Below are positions 44,214-53,600 of a stretch of 64,000 nucleotides of DNA, one piece after another. The notes beneath the pieces were generated by a model that had not been told where the DNA came from, searched no databases, and saw only the letters and a program-made list of their open reading frames with translations. The stretch is from an uncultured Holophagaceae bacterium (GTDB taxonomy: Bacteria; Acidobacteriota; Holophagae; Holophagales; Holophagaceae). Position 1 is the first letter of the stretch. Every line of letters starts with the position of its first letter. Made by a program: the position numbers and the translations under genes. The stretch spans positions 62,001 through 126,000 of the forward strand of contig CAIWKE010000008.1 of the NCBI GenBank assembly GCA_903913215.1, written 5' to 3'.

Positions 44214-45620
44214 TCAGCGAGTGTGTTTGTTCTTCTCCACCAGGGCATACAGCGGCAGGCCCAGCAGCACCAGCACCAGACCGGGCCAGGTGTAGCTGGG
44301 GCGGTAGACCAGCAGGCCCCCGAGGATGGCGCAGCAGCCCAGGATGTAGAGGGCGGGCGTGACCGGGTGGCCCCAGGTGCGGTAGGGGCGGGGATGGTCC
44401 GGGCACTTGCGACGCAAGATGAACACGCCCGCCACGGTCAGCACGAAGAAGAGCAGTTCCGCGAAGATGATGAAGTCCAGCAGCTGATCGTAGGTGCCCG
44501 AGAGGGCCAGGCAGCCGGTCCAGAGGGCCTGGATCATCAGGGCCACGGCGGGCACACCCCGGCTGTCCAGGCGCTCGGCGGCGCGGAAGAAGAGCCCGTC
44601 GGCCGCCATGGCCTGGTAGATGCGGGGTGAGGAGAGAATGGCGCCGTTCATGTAACCAATCATCGAGACCAGGATGGCCCCGGCCATGAGGCCACCCGCC
44701 CGGGAACCCAGCAGGACCCGCAGGGTCTCCGTGGCCACCCGGCCCGCCGGCGCCGTGGCGATGCCCGTGGGGCCTAGCACCCGGAGGTATGCCACGTTGG
44801 CCAGCAGGTAGAGGCCCACCACCAGACCCACCCCGAGGCTGAGGCTCAGCGGCAGGGTGCGGCCCGGATCCCGCACCTCGCCACCGATGTAGGGCAGGTA
44901 GTTCCACCCATTCGTCGCAAAGAGGCTGCCCACCTGGGCCACCAGGAAGGCGCCCAGGAGCGGCAGACCGGGCCCGCCACCCAGGTAGGGGCCGGACGCG
45001 ACCGCATGGGGTGGCGTCATGGTGAGGCCCAGCACGATGAGGCCCGCCAGGGCCGCCACCTTGGCCAGGGTCACGGCGCTCTGCACGCGCGAGCCCAGCC
45101 GGATGCCCTGGAGGTTCACCCAGGTGAGCAGGGCCGCCAGCAGCAGGCCCGCGGCCCGGGCCGAGGTGAGGCCCAGGGCCCAGGGGCCGAGGGTGAAGGC
45201 GCCCAGGTGCATCTCCGCGATGCGCAGGGGCGGCAGGAGCCAGTGGCTGTCGCTGAAGCCGGGCACCAGGGTGCCCAGCACGTTGCCGAAGGCGCTGGCC
45301 ACGGCGGCGATGGAGCCGCACTCGATGATGGCGAAGGTGGTCCAGCCGAAGAGGAAGGCCACCCGCCTCCCGTAGGCTTCTTTCAGATAAACATAGGGCC
45401 CGCCCGCCTGGGGATACATGGCCGCCAGCTCCCCAAAGGCCAGCACGCCGACGAGGGTGAGGAGGCCGGTGAAGGCCCAGGTGAGGAGGAGGAAGGCGCC
45501 GCTGTGGCCGGTGCGGACGATCTCCGACGGGACCACGAAAATGCCGCTGCCGATCATGCAGCCCGCGATGAGCATGGTGGCGGAGAAGAGTCCCACCTCC
45601 CGTCGGTAGCCCGTGCTCAT
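44214..45620 (-). CDS. APC-family amino acid permease
   Basis: 468 aa; ATG at 45620 (the frame extends to 45689 but the family starts here). Twelve predicted membrane segments. MLIAGCMIGSGIFVVPSEIV is the TM1 substrate-binding signature of the APC family, and AFGELAAMYPQAGGPYVYLKEA matches TM3. It should carry amino acids or related ureides. It converges on the M20 amidohydrolase/nitrilase pair. Confidence 0.92.
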   Translation of the reverse strand: MSTGYRREVGLFSATMLIAGCMIGSGIFVVPSEIVRTGHSGAFLLLTWAFTGLLTLVGVLAFGELAAMYPQAGGPYVYLKEAYGRRVAFLFGWTTFAIIECGSIAAVASAFGNVLGTLVPGFSDSHWLLPPLRIAEMHLGAFTLGPWALGLTSARAAGLLLAALLTWVNLQGIRLGSRVQSAVTLAKVAALAGLIVLGLTMTPPHAVASGPYLGGGPGLPLLGAFLVAQVGSLFATNGWNYLPYIGGEVRDPGRTLPLSLSLGVGLVVGLYLLANVAYLRVLGPTGIATAPAGRVATETLRVLLGSRAGGLMAGAILVSMIGYMNGAILSSPRIYQAMAADGLFFRAAERLDSRGVPAVALMIQALWTGCLALSGTYDQLLDFIIFAELLFFVLTVAGVFILRRKCPDHPRPYRTWGHPVTPALYILGCCAILGGLLVYRPSYTWPGLVLVLLGLPLYALVEKNKHTR

Positions 45621-45756
45621 GGTCTGTGTCCTCCGGCAGGGCTCGTGAATGCTGGCTCCAGCATCCGGTTGGCCCGCGCCCCCCGTCAAGCCCCGGGCCC
45701 CACGCGCTTGCTTTCTGCGCGGCTTGGTGGCCTACTCGCCCATCAAGGAGTGGTGC

Positions 45757-46362
45757 ATGCGGAGTTTTCGTTGGTTGTCCCTGGCCCTCGGCGCCTTCCT
45801 CTACGTCAGCCTGAGTGCTGCCGAGCCGGCGGTGTGCGTGAAGCCCGCACCTGGTGGCACCTGGGTGCTGGAGGTCCGCGGCCAGAGCTTCCCCTGCGCC
45901 GTGGGCCGCAGCGGCGTGGCCCAGCCGGGGGCGAAGCGCGAAGGCGACGGCATGACCCCTTCCGGCGACTACGCCTTCCGGGAGCTGCTGTTCCGGGCCG
46001 ACAAGATCGATGCCCAGCGCCTGCCCGCAGCCTGGAAGCCCCGGCCCCTGGTACCCACGGACGGCTGGTGCGATGACGCCCGGGATCCGCAGTACAACAC
46101 GCGGGTGAGCCTGCCCTACGCCCCCAGCCACGAGGAGCTGTGGCGCCTGGACGACCTCTACGACCTCATCGTGCCCATCGGCTATAACGACGACCCCGTG
46201 GTGCCGGGTCGGGGCAGCGCCATCTTCTTCCACGTGGCCAGCCCGGATTATGGCCCCACCGCCGGCTGCGTGGCCGTCTCCAAGGCCCACTACCTGCAGA
46301 TCCTGGCCCTGGTGAAGCCCGGAGACATCATTCGCATCGAGGCCGCCAAACCCGCAAAGTAG
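45757..46362 (+). CDS. Secreted L,D-transpeptidase-like (YkuD) protein
   Basis: 201 aa; ATG at 45757 with AAGGAG upstream. Signal peptide RSFRWLSLALGAFLYVSLSA. The catalytic block AIFFHVASPDYGPTAGCVAV corresponds to the HxxxxxxxxxTxGC motif (catalytic Cys) of the YkuD domain. Residues about 60-75 (CAVGRSGVAQPGAKREGDGM) are the usual N-terminal strand pattern. Likely crosslinks or modifies peptidoglycan in the periplasm. Confidence 0.85.
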   Translation: MRSFRWLSLALGAFLYVSLSAAEPAVCVKPAPGGTWVLEVRGQSFPCAVGRSGVAQPGAKREGDGMTPSGDYAFRELLFRADKIDAQRLPAAWKPRPLVPTDGWCDDARDPQYNTRVSLPYAPSHEELWRLDDLYDLIVPIGYNDDPVVPGRGSAIFFHVASPDYGPTAGCVAVSKAHYLQILALVKPGDIIRIEAAKPAK

Positions 46363-46464
46363 GTTCCACCCCTGAATCCCTGAAGGCAGGAACCCATGGA
46401 CAAGCCCGCACCAGGAGCGCAGGCTCGACCTGCACCACTGGTTCGGTGCTTGTGAGGTGGCCCC

Positions 46465-46647
46465 GTGTCGGGCGTGATGAATGAAGAGGCCGTCCTGCGG
46501 GACTTGGCCGAGCTGTATCCCACCCTGCAGGACCTGCGCCTGGCGAACCCTCCCGGCGCCGAAGGCTTCCTCAAGTGCACCCAGAAGCAGTCCGAGAAGT
46601 GGCCCGTGGCCTCGCTCATCGACGGCTACCTCGATTCCCTTCCATAG
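46465..46647 (+). CDS. Small 60-aa protein, unknown
   Basis: Starts at GTG (46465) with AGGTGG 5 nt before; an internal ATG at 46477 is an alternative. The sequence NEEAVLRDLAELYPTLQDLR and on reads as an amphipathic helix pair. The composition is protein-like. No family. It precedes the next gene by 28 nt, so they may be co-transcribed. Confidence 0.5.
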   Translation: MSGVMNEEAVLRDLAELYPTLQDLRLANPPGAEGFLKCTQKQSEKWPVASLIDGYLDSLP

Positions 46648-46675
46648 GAGCGCACGCTCGCGCACCGGAGGCGCC

Positions 46676-47131
46676 ATGCCCAAGCTCGTCCTCCTCCTTG
46701 CCGCTCTGTCCCTGGTGGCTGGAGACTCCAAGCAGCCGCAGAAGCCAGCGAAGCCTGCCGAGGTGCTTTGGACCTACGAGACACCCCGGGGCTTCCAGCT
46801 CCTGGAGCCCAGCTACCGCTACCCGACCCAGGTCAAGGAAGCTCTCCTCCGCTACGTGCAGCCCGTGCCCGCCCTGTCCCGGGAATACCACCAGGTCTTC
46901 CGCGACAAACACAAACTGGCCACCTGGCTCAAGGGCGTCCTCGCGGGTGAGCGCGTCCGGCGCGCCCAGGCTGCCAAAGCCCAGCCCACGGTGCTGTCTT
47001 CGGATCCTTCAAAAATGGCTGTAGGAAATGCCACGATCACCAGCACGGCCAAGCTCCCACCCCGGCAGGCCGGAGATCAGGACACCATCGACCGCTACCT
47101 GGATGTGCTGAAGGTCTGGGACCCGGACTGA
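46676..47131 (+). CDS. Unknown secreted 151-aa protein
   Basis: ATG at 46676 with GGAGG upstream. Signal-like N-terminus KLVLLLAALSLVAGDSK, followed by a Pro/Lys stretch (QPQKPAKPAEVLWTYETPRG). The middle and C-terminal parts are helical (YPTQVKEALLRYVQPVPALS ... DTIDRYLDVLKVWDPD). No recognised family. It converges on the hybrid kinase and ends 3 nt before the end of that gene. Confidence 0.5.
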   Translation: MPKLVLLLAALSLVAGDSKQPQKPAKPAEVLWTYETPRGFQLLEPSYRYPTQVKEALLRYVQPVPALSREYHQVFRDKHKLATWLKGVLAGERVRRAQAAKAQPTVLSSDPSKMAVGNATITSTAKLPPRQAGDQDTIDRYLDVLKVWDPD

Positions 47132-47134
47132 CCT

Positions 47135-50011
47135 TCAGCGCGCCTGCGCGATGCCCTGAAGGTACACCTCGATCTCGTCAAGGCTGAAGGGCTTGGGCAG
47201 CAGGGTGACGCCTTGGTGGTCCTGGATGAGGTCCAAGGCGCTCTGGTCGGCGCGGCCCGTGGCCAGCAAGATGGGGAGGTCTGGGCAGAGGGCGCGGAGG
47301 CGCGGCAGGGTGCCGCCGCCGCCCAGGCCCGGCATGTTCATGTCGAGGATCACCACATCAGGCCGAGCGCCCTCCTGCAGCTGGGCGAGGGCCGCTTCCC
47401 CGCTGGTGACAGTGGTGACACGGTGGCCCAGGACCTCCAACAGCATCTCCGTGGCGGCCAGCACCAGGTCGTCGTCGTCCACCAGGAGCACGTGCAGCGG
47501 CCCGGCCACCGAATCCCGCGCCTGACTGGGCGACTCCGCCTCGGTGCGGCGGGCCTCGGAGCTTGGGAAGCGCAGGCTCACAGTGGTACCGTGGCCTGGC
47601 TCACTCTGGATATCCATCTGGCCTTGGTGGGCCTTCACCGTGTTGTAGACCATGGAGAGCCCCAGTCCCGTCCCCTTGCCGATCTCCTTGGTGGTGAAGA
47701 AGGGATCGATGGCCCGCGCCAGCACCGCGCTGGACATGCCGCAACCAGTGTCCTCCAGCCGGACCTCCACCTGTCCCCCGTCCAGGTTGCGGGTCCGCAG
47801 GCTGAGGGTGCCCTTCCCATCCATGGCGTCCACGGCGTTTACGCAGAGATTCATGAAGGCGTGGGTGAGGGCGCTGAGGTCCCCCCGGATGTTGTGGAGA
47901 TCGGGCGCGAGGTCCATGTCGAGCCGCACCTGTGCCAGGGTGGTGCGTTCAAGAAGCCGCACCTCGCCCAGCAGTACCTCGTTGAGGTTCACGTCCCCTT
48001 CCTCACCGGGGCTCTGGCGGGCGAAATTCAGCAGGTTCTTGACCATGCTGCCGCCTCGGGTCGCTGCGGACCGGATGATCTCGAAGGCCTGGTAGGTGGT
48101 CGAGCCCGGTTCGTGGCGCATCTGCTGCGCCGAGGCCAGGCCCAGGATAGCCGCCAGAACATTGTTCATATCGTGGGCCACGCCGCCCGCCAGGCTGCCC
48201 AGGCTCTCCATTTTCTGGGCCTGCTGAAACTGGGCCTCCAGGTGCTTGCGCTCGGTGATGTCCGTGATAAATCCTGTCCAGAGGGTGGAACCGTCGGGCT
48301 CTCGCTCGGGCAGCGCGTCGCCATAGAGGTGGCGAACGGTACCGTCCTCGAACTTCACCCGGTACTCCTGCTTCCAGGGCGTAAGCGTCTCTGCCGAAGC
48401 CAGGATGGAGGCCATGATGGCGGCGTGATCCTCCGGGTGGTGCACCCCGTTCAGTGCGGCCGCAGTCTCGCGCACCGCCTCCGGGCTGATGCGGTAGATG
48501 TCCCGGATGGCCTCGCTGGCATAGGGGAGGTGCGCGGTGCCGTCGGGGCGGAGTCGGTACTGATAGACCATGCCGGGCACCCGGTCAGCGATCTTCTGCA
48601 GCCGCTCCAGGGTGGCCTTCAGTGAGGCCTGGGCCATGTGGGCTTCCGAGATGTCCTCTACCAGGGAGAGTTGCCGCCGGGGCATGCCGGGCATGAGGAC
48701 CATGGTCAACCGCACCCAGACCACACGGCCCGAACGGGCGATGTATCGCTTCTCCTTCCGCACCTCCGGGGCCAGCCCCTGGGCCAGGTCACGGACGGAT
48801 TTCCAGTCGCTCTCCAGATGGTCGGGATGCGTGAACTCCTGGAAGCTGCGCGTGACCAGCTCCGCCGGGGGGCAATCCAGGATCTCGCCCATGCGTGGAT
48901 TCACGGCCAGGAAACGACCCGATTCGGAGTCCACGATGGCCATGCCCATGGGCGCCTTGTCGAAGAGCAGGCGGAACTCGGCCTCGCTTTCCCAAAGGGC
49001 CTGGGCCTTGAGCTTCCGTTCCGTGATGTCCCGCATGAAGTTGAAGCTATGGGGTCGGCCCTGGAACTGGATCACCTCGCTGGAGACCTCGAAATCCCGG
49101 ATGGCCCCTGAGGCCATGCGAAAGCGGGTCTCGAAGTGGCGGAGGCTGCCGTTTCGGGCGAGCTGGTTCACGAAGTGCTGGCGATCCCCGGAGTCCACCC
49201 AGACCCCCAGGTCCGTGGCGGTGCGGCCCAGAACCTGCTCCCGGCGCAGCCCCATGAGGTCCAGGAAGACCTGATTCACCTCGACATAGGTGCCGTCCTC
49301 CATGGAGGCGATGGAGATAGCATCCGGGCAGGCCTTGAAGATCTTGGAAAAGAGCTCCTCATTGAGCTTGAGGGTGGCCTCAGACTCCCGGTTTCGGGCA
49401 TCCAGCTCCAGGTGATCCAGGGCGAAGGTGAGGTCCCCGGCAGCCTCCTCCAGCAGGCCTAATTCTTCAATTCCAAAGAAGTCCATTTCGCGGGCATAGA
49501 CCATGAGGGCACCCACCACCGCACCACCGGTGCGGATGGGGAAGGCGGCCGAGGCTGCCAGCCCCGCGCGGGCCGCCTTCTCGTGCCAAGGGGAGGACTC
49601 AAGGGAGCTCAGGAAATCGTTGATGACCACGGAACGCCCCGTGCGGATGGCTGTGCCGGTGCCTCCCCGCCCCAGAGGAGTGTCATCGCTGCGCACCCTC
49701 AGGCCCTCAAGGTAGCCATTCTCGTCCCCGAACTGGCTGAGGATGGCCACCTCGTGGTTGATGGGATCGTTCCAGCCCACCCAGGCCAGGCTGAACTTGC
49801 CGTAGGTCACCATGACTTCGCAGATCTTGTCCAGCAGGGCCTTCCGTTCTGGCGTCCAGACAATGGCCTGGTTCACCTGGCTCAGGCAGGCGTAAAGCCG
49901 GGTGAACCGCTCCAGGCGGGCGGCCTGATCCTTGCCAACGGGCGGTCCAGGTGCAGATTCAGGACAGCTCCTGTCGGCACCGGGTGGAAGGGACGAGCCT
50001 TCATTGCCCAT
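47135..50011 (-). CDS. GAF-multi-PAS hybrid histidine kinase
   Basis: 958 aa, soluble. A GAF domain (about 40-190; GRGGTGTAIRTGRSVVIND) is followed by three PAS domains (about 210-330, 340-460, 470-600), each ending near a DITERK-type linker. The HisKA has GGVAHDMNNVLAAILG with the phospho-His; HATPase has NLCVNAVDAM, DTGCGM and GTGLGLSMV. The C-terminal REC has LLVDDDDLVL, VILDMNMPGLG and LPKPFSLDE. No membrane segment. The GAF-PAS stack suggests internal redox or ligand sensing. The neighbour is bacteriohemerythrin, an O2/Fe-binding protein. Confidence 0.92.
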   Translation of the reverse strand: MGNEGSSLPPGADRSCPESAPGPPVGKDQAARLERFTRLYACLSQVNQAIVWTPERKALLDKICEVMVTYGKFSLAWVGWNDPINHEVAILSQFGDENGYLEGLRVRSDDTPLGRGGTGTAIRTGRSVVINDFLSSLESSPWHEKAARAGLAASAAFPIRTGGAVVGALMVYAREMDFFGIEELGLLEEAAGDLTFALDHLELDARNRESEATLKLNEELFSKIFKACPDAISIASMEDGTYVEVNQVFLDLMGLRREQVLGRTATDLGVWVDSGDRQHFVNQLARNGSLRHFETRFRMASGAIRDFEVSSEVIQFQGRPHSFNFMRDITERKLKAQALWESEAEFRLLFDKAPMGMAIVDSESGRFLAVNPRMGEILDCPPAELVTRSFQEFTHPDHLESDWKSVRDLAQGLAPEVRKEKRYIARSGRVVWVRLTMVLMPGMPRRQLSLVEDISEAHMAQASLKATLERLQKIADRVPGMVYQYRLRPDGTAHLPYASEAIRDIYRISPEAVRETAAALNGVHHPEDHAAIMASILASAETLTPWKQEYRVKFEDGTVRHLYGDALPEREPDGSTLWTGFITDITERKHLEAQFQQAQKMESLGSLAGGVAHDMNNVLAAILGLASAQQMRHEPGSTTYQAFEIIRSAATRGGSMVKNLLNFARQSPGEEGDVNLNEVLLGEVRLLERTTLAQVRLDMDLAPDLHNIRGDLSALTHAFMNLCVNAVDAMDGKGTLSLRTRNLDGGQVEVRLEDTGCGMSSAVLARAIDPFFTTKEIGKGTGLGLSMVYNTVKAHQGQMDIQSEPGHGTTVSLRFPSSEARRTEAESPSQARDSVAGPLHVLLVDDDDLVLAATEMLLEVLGHRVTTVTSGEAALAQLQEGARPDVVILDMNMPGLGGGGTLPRLRALCPDLPILLATGRADQSALDLIQDHQGVTLLPKPFSLDEIEVYLQGIAQAR

Positions 50012-50112
50012 GGGAAAACACCTGCGTTGACTGGTTCATCAGAAAGGGAAGCCTGGTGCAATGTCTCTACATTGTCCCAGAAGCTCCCCATGCTGAATAC
50101 AGCAAGCAGGGT

Positions 50113-50526
50113 TCAGCTCGCGGTTTCCTCCGCCAGAGCCCGGGAATGCTCGGCCAGGGCCAGGTCTGAGCCATCCACGTGGTACTGCAGCCAATCCGCC
50201 ATGAGTACCGTGACCTTCATGGTCAGGTCCACCCCAACCTCGAACTGGTGCACCAGGTCCAGCACCTGGACCTTCATGGCCTCGTGCTCGAGTCGGTGAG
50301 TCTCCAGGCCTGGATAGCCGTGGTCGCGCATCCAGTCTTCTTCAGTCTGGAGGTGCCCCATGGTGTAGTTCACGAGGAAATCCAGCACCGAGCGGACCTC
50401 AGGTCTGGGGTCGCCGCGACGGAAGGCCGCGATGAGGTCGTTCATGGTGTCGAACAGCAGCCGATGTTCCTGGTCGATCTCAGGAATGCCTGTCTCGTAG
50501 CGGGAGGACCAGTGGATGGTGGGCAT
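50113..50526 (-). CDS. Bacteriohemerythrin
   Basis: 137 aa; ATG at 50526 with AAGGAG upstream. Iron ligands of the hemerythrin fold are visible: DQEHRLLF, then YTMGHLQTEEDWMRDHGYPG, LETHRLEHEAMK and LQYHVDGSD. Binds O2 at a diiron site in the cytosol; roles in chemotaxis or respiratory oxygen handling are known for the family. It is upstream of the GAF-PAS kinase on the same strand. Confidence 0.93.
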   Translation of the reverse strand: MPTIHWSSRYETGIPEIDQEHRLLFDTMNDLIAAFRRGDPRPEVRSVLDFLVNYTMGHLQTEEDWMRDHGYPGLETHRLEHEAMKVQVLDLVHQFEVGVDLTMKVTVLMADWLQYHVDGSDLALAEHSRALAEETAS

Positions 50527-50685
50527 GGGGACTCCTTCAGGAATGCCCCCGCACAGTGGATGAAACCGGGGACCTGAATAACGCATCGGCCCTGGGGCGG
50601 AGTGGCAACATAGGGCTTATTGCTTACCCGGTTCAGTTGCCTGGATGTTCTTTCTCCCTGATCCTGAAACAGGAAGGAAGCAGCC

Positions 50686-53600
50686 TTGGCGGAACGCACT
50701 GAGCACATGATCCTCGTCCGCGGGGCCGAGGCCCACAACCTGCAGGGCTTTGACGTCGAGATCCCCCGGCGCAGCCTCACGGTCATCACGGGCGTCTCCG
50801 GCTCGGGCAAGTCCTCCCTGGCCTTCGACACCCTGTTCCGCGAGGGCCAGCGCCGCTTCCTGGAGACCCTGCCCGCCTTCGCGCGGCACTTCGTGGGCGG
50901 TCTGGGGCGCCCAGCAGCCAGGAGCATCGAGGGCCTGGGCCCCGCCGTAGCCCTGGGCCAGCGCAGCAGCCAGGCCAATCCCCGCTCCACCGTGGGCACG
51001 CTCACGGAAGGCTGGGACCTGCTGCGCCTGCTCTTCGCGCGGCTGGGCACGGGCCCCGGGGGCGTGCAGCCCAGTCGCGGCCTGTTCTCCTTCAATGGCG
51101 CGGAAGGCGCCTGCCCCCGCTGCCAGGGCCTGGGCGTCGAGGACTGCCTGGACCTTGACCTGCTGGTCGCGGATCCCGCCAAGAGCCTGCGGGCGGGTGC
51201 CCTGCACGTGAGCACGCCCAACGGCTACCTCATGTATTCACAAGTGACCCTGGCGGTGCTGGACGAGGTGCTCCACGCCCACGGTGGCTCCGTGGATATC
51301 CCGTGGCAGGAGCTCTCGGACGAGGTGCGCCGCGTCGTGCTATACGGCTCCGAGCGCCTGAAAGTGCCCTACGGCAAGCACCCTCTGGAGTCGCGCCTCA
51401 AGTGGACGGGCATCACGGCCCGCCCGCGCCAGGACGGCTTCTACCGGGGCCTGGTGCCGGTCATGGAGGAGATCCTCCGGGGCAAGCGCAACGACTCCAT
51501 CCTGCGCTTCGTGCAAACCGGCCCCTGCTCCGCCTGCGGGGGAGCGCGCCTGCGGCCCGAGGCTCTGGCCGTGACCTGGCGTGGGCGGCGCATCGTGGAC
51601 TTGGCGGCCCTCAGCGTCGGCGAACTCCGCGAGGCCCTGCTGGCCCCGGATGCGGCTGTTGTCAGCGCTGCCGCCGAAGCCGCCGTGCTGGCACCCATTC
51701 GAGACGAGCTCCTGGCCCGCTGCAATCTGATGCTGGAGCTGGGCCTGGGCTACCTGAGCCTGGATCGCCCCGCGCCCAGTCTTTCGCGCGGCGAGGCCCA
51801 GCGCCTGCGCCTGCTCGGTCTGGCCCTGGGCGAGCTGCGGGGCCTCCTCCTGGTGCTGGACGAGCCCACGGCGGGGCTGCATCCCAGCGAAGTGGGCCCC
51901 CTCATCCGCGTGCTCCAGCGCCTGCGCGACCAGGGCCAGACCGTGGTGGTGGTGGAGCACGAGGCCCGCCTGGTCCGCGCCGCGGACTGGCTCATCGACC
52001 TGGGCCCCGGCCCAGGGCCCGCCGGGGGGCAGTTGCTGTGGAGCGGGCCCCCTTCTGATCTGTTGGGCCTGCCCCTGGGGGCCGATGCCACACCCACACA
52101 GCTTTGGTTGGCGGGCACACAGGCCAAGCCAACTCCCGCGCCCCGGCTGGAGCGGGGCACCATAGGCTTCCAGGGCCTCCATCGCCACAACCTCCAGCAC
52201 CTGGACGTGGAACTCGCCCTTGGCGCCCTCAACGTCGTGACGGGCCGCTCGGGCTCGGGCAAGACCTCCCTGCTGGACGAGGTGGTGGCCTGCTGCCGAG
52301 CCCAGGCAGACTCCCCCTTCCACCGCATCGTCACCGTGGACGCCGAGCCCATCGGGCGCACGCCCCGCTCCAACGCCGCCACCTACACCGGCGCCTTCGA
52401 CCTTATCCGCGACCTCTTCGCCGCCTCGCCGGAAGCCAAGGCCCGGGGCTTCGGCAAGGGCCACTTCACCTTCAACACCGCCGGCGGTCGCTGCGAGGCT
52501 TGCGAAGGCGCGGGCGTGGTCGAGGTGGGCATGCGCCACCTGGGCAGCGTCGACCTGATATGCGAGACCTGCGCCGGACGGCGCTTCCATCCCGAGGTGC
52601 TGGCGGTCCAGCTGCGGGGCCGCAGCGTGGCGGACCTGCTGGAGGGCAGCATCGCCGAGGCCGCCGAGTTCTTCGCGGGAAACCCGCGCCTGCGGCGCAT
52701 CCTGACAGCCCTGCTGGATGTGGGCCTGGGCTACCTGCCCTTGGGCCAGCCCGCCACCACGCTGTCGGGCGGCGAGGCCCAGCGGGTGAAGCTGGCCACG
52801 GAGCTGGCCAAGACCGGCAGCGGCCCCGCGCTCATCGCGCTGGACGAGCCCAGCACTGGCCTCCACGCCGCAGATGTGGACGTGCTGCTGGGCGCCTGGG
52901 ATCGCCTGCTCGACGCAGGCCACACACTGCTGGTGGCGGACCACGACCTTCAAATCATCCGCCACGCGGACCTCGTGCTGGACCTGGGCCCCGGCGGCGG
53001 CCCCGAAGGTGGGCGTTTGGTCGCCGCTGGCAGTCCCCAGAACATCGCCGCCTGCGCCGCCTCCGCCACGGGTGTGGCCCTGCGCGAGGGCCCGAGCCCA
53101 CTGCCACCGAGTCGAGTCGTAGCAACCGCTCCGACCATCGAACTTGAGGGCGTGCGCACCCACAACCTGCGCGCCATCGACGTGCGCCTGCCCGCCACGG
53201 GGCTCACGGTGGTCACGGGGCCCTCGGGCTCGGGCAAGTCCTCCCTGGTCTTCGACACCCTCCTGGCCGAGGCGCAGGCCCGCTTTGCGGATCTCGTCTC
53301 CCCTTGGGCCCGGCGCCTGCTGCCCAAGGGCGGCGGCGCGGACTTCGACGCGGCCCGGGGCCTGCAGGCCACCCTGGCCCTGCCCCAGCGGGCGGGACGC
53401 CGGAACCCCCGGGCCAGTGTGGGCAGCGCCACGGAGCTCGACGCACTGCTGCGCCTTCTGTATGCGCGAGCCGGGGAGCGCCCCGTTGCCACCCCGGCGC
53501 AACCCGAACTCTGGGCCGCGGACTTCTCAGTGCACTCGGAGCGCGGGGCCTGCCCTGCCTGCAAGGGCCTGGGCTTCCTCCAGCGCTGCGATCCCGAGCG

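Noticed and set aside
46381-46440. 19-codon ORF (MDKPAPGAQARP...) before the 60-aa gene
   Set aside because: Too short and without supporting context; it could be a leader, but nothing supports it.
44005-46731. 908-aa minus-strand open frame over the permease and L,D-transpeptidase
   Set aside because: Very Arg/Gly/Pro-rich translation without domains; it is a GC-driven shadow of real genes on both strands.
51340-53502. 720-aa minus-strand frame opposite the double UvrA
   Set aside because: No motifs and repetitive composition; it is a shadow of the UvrA frame, which has clear ATPase motifs.
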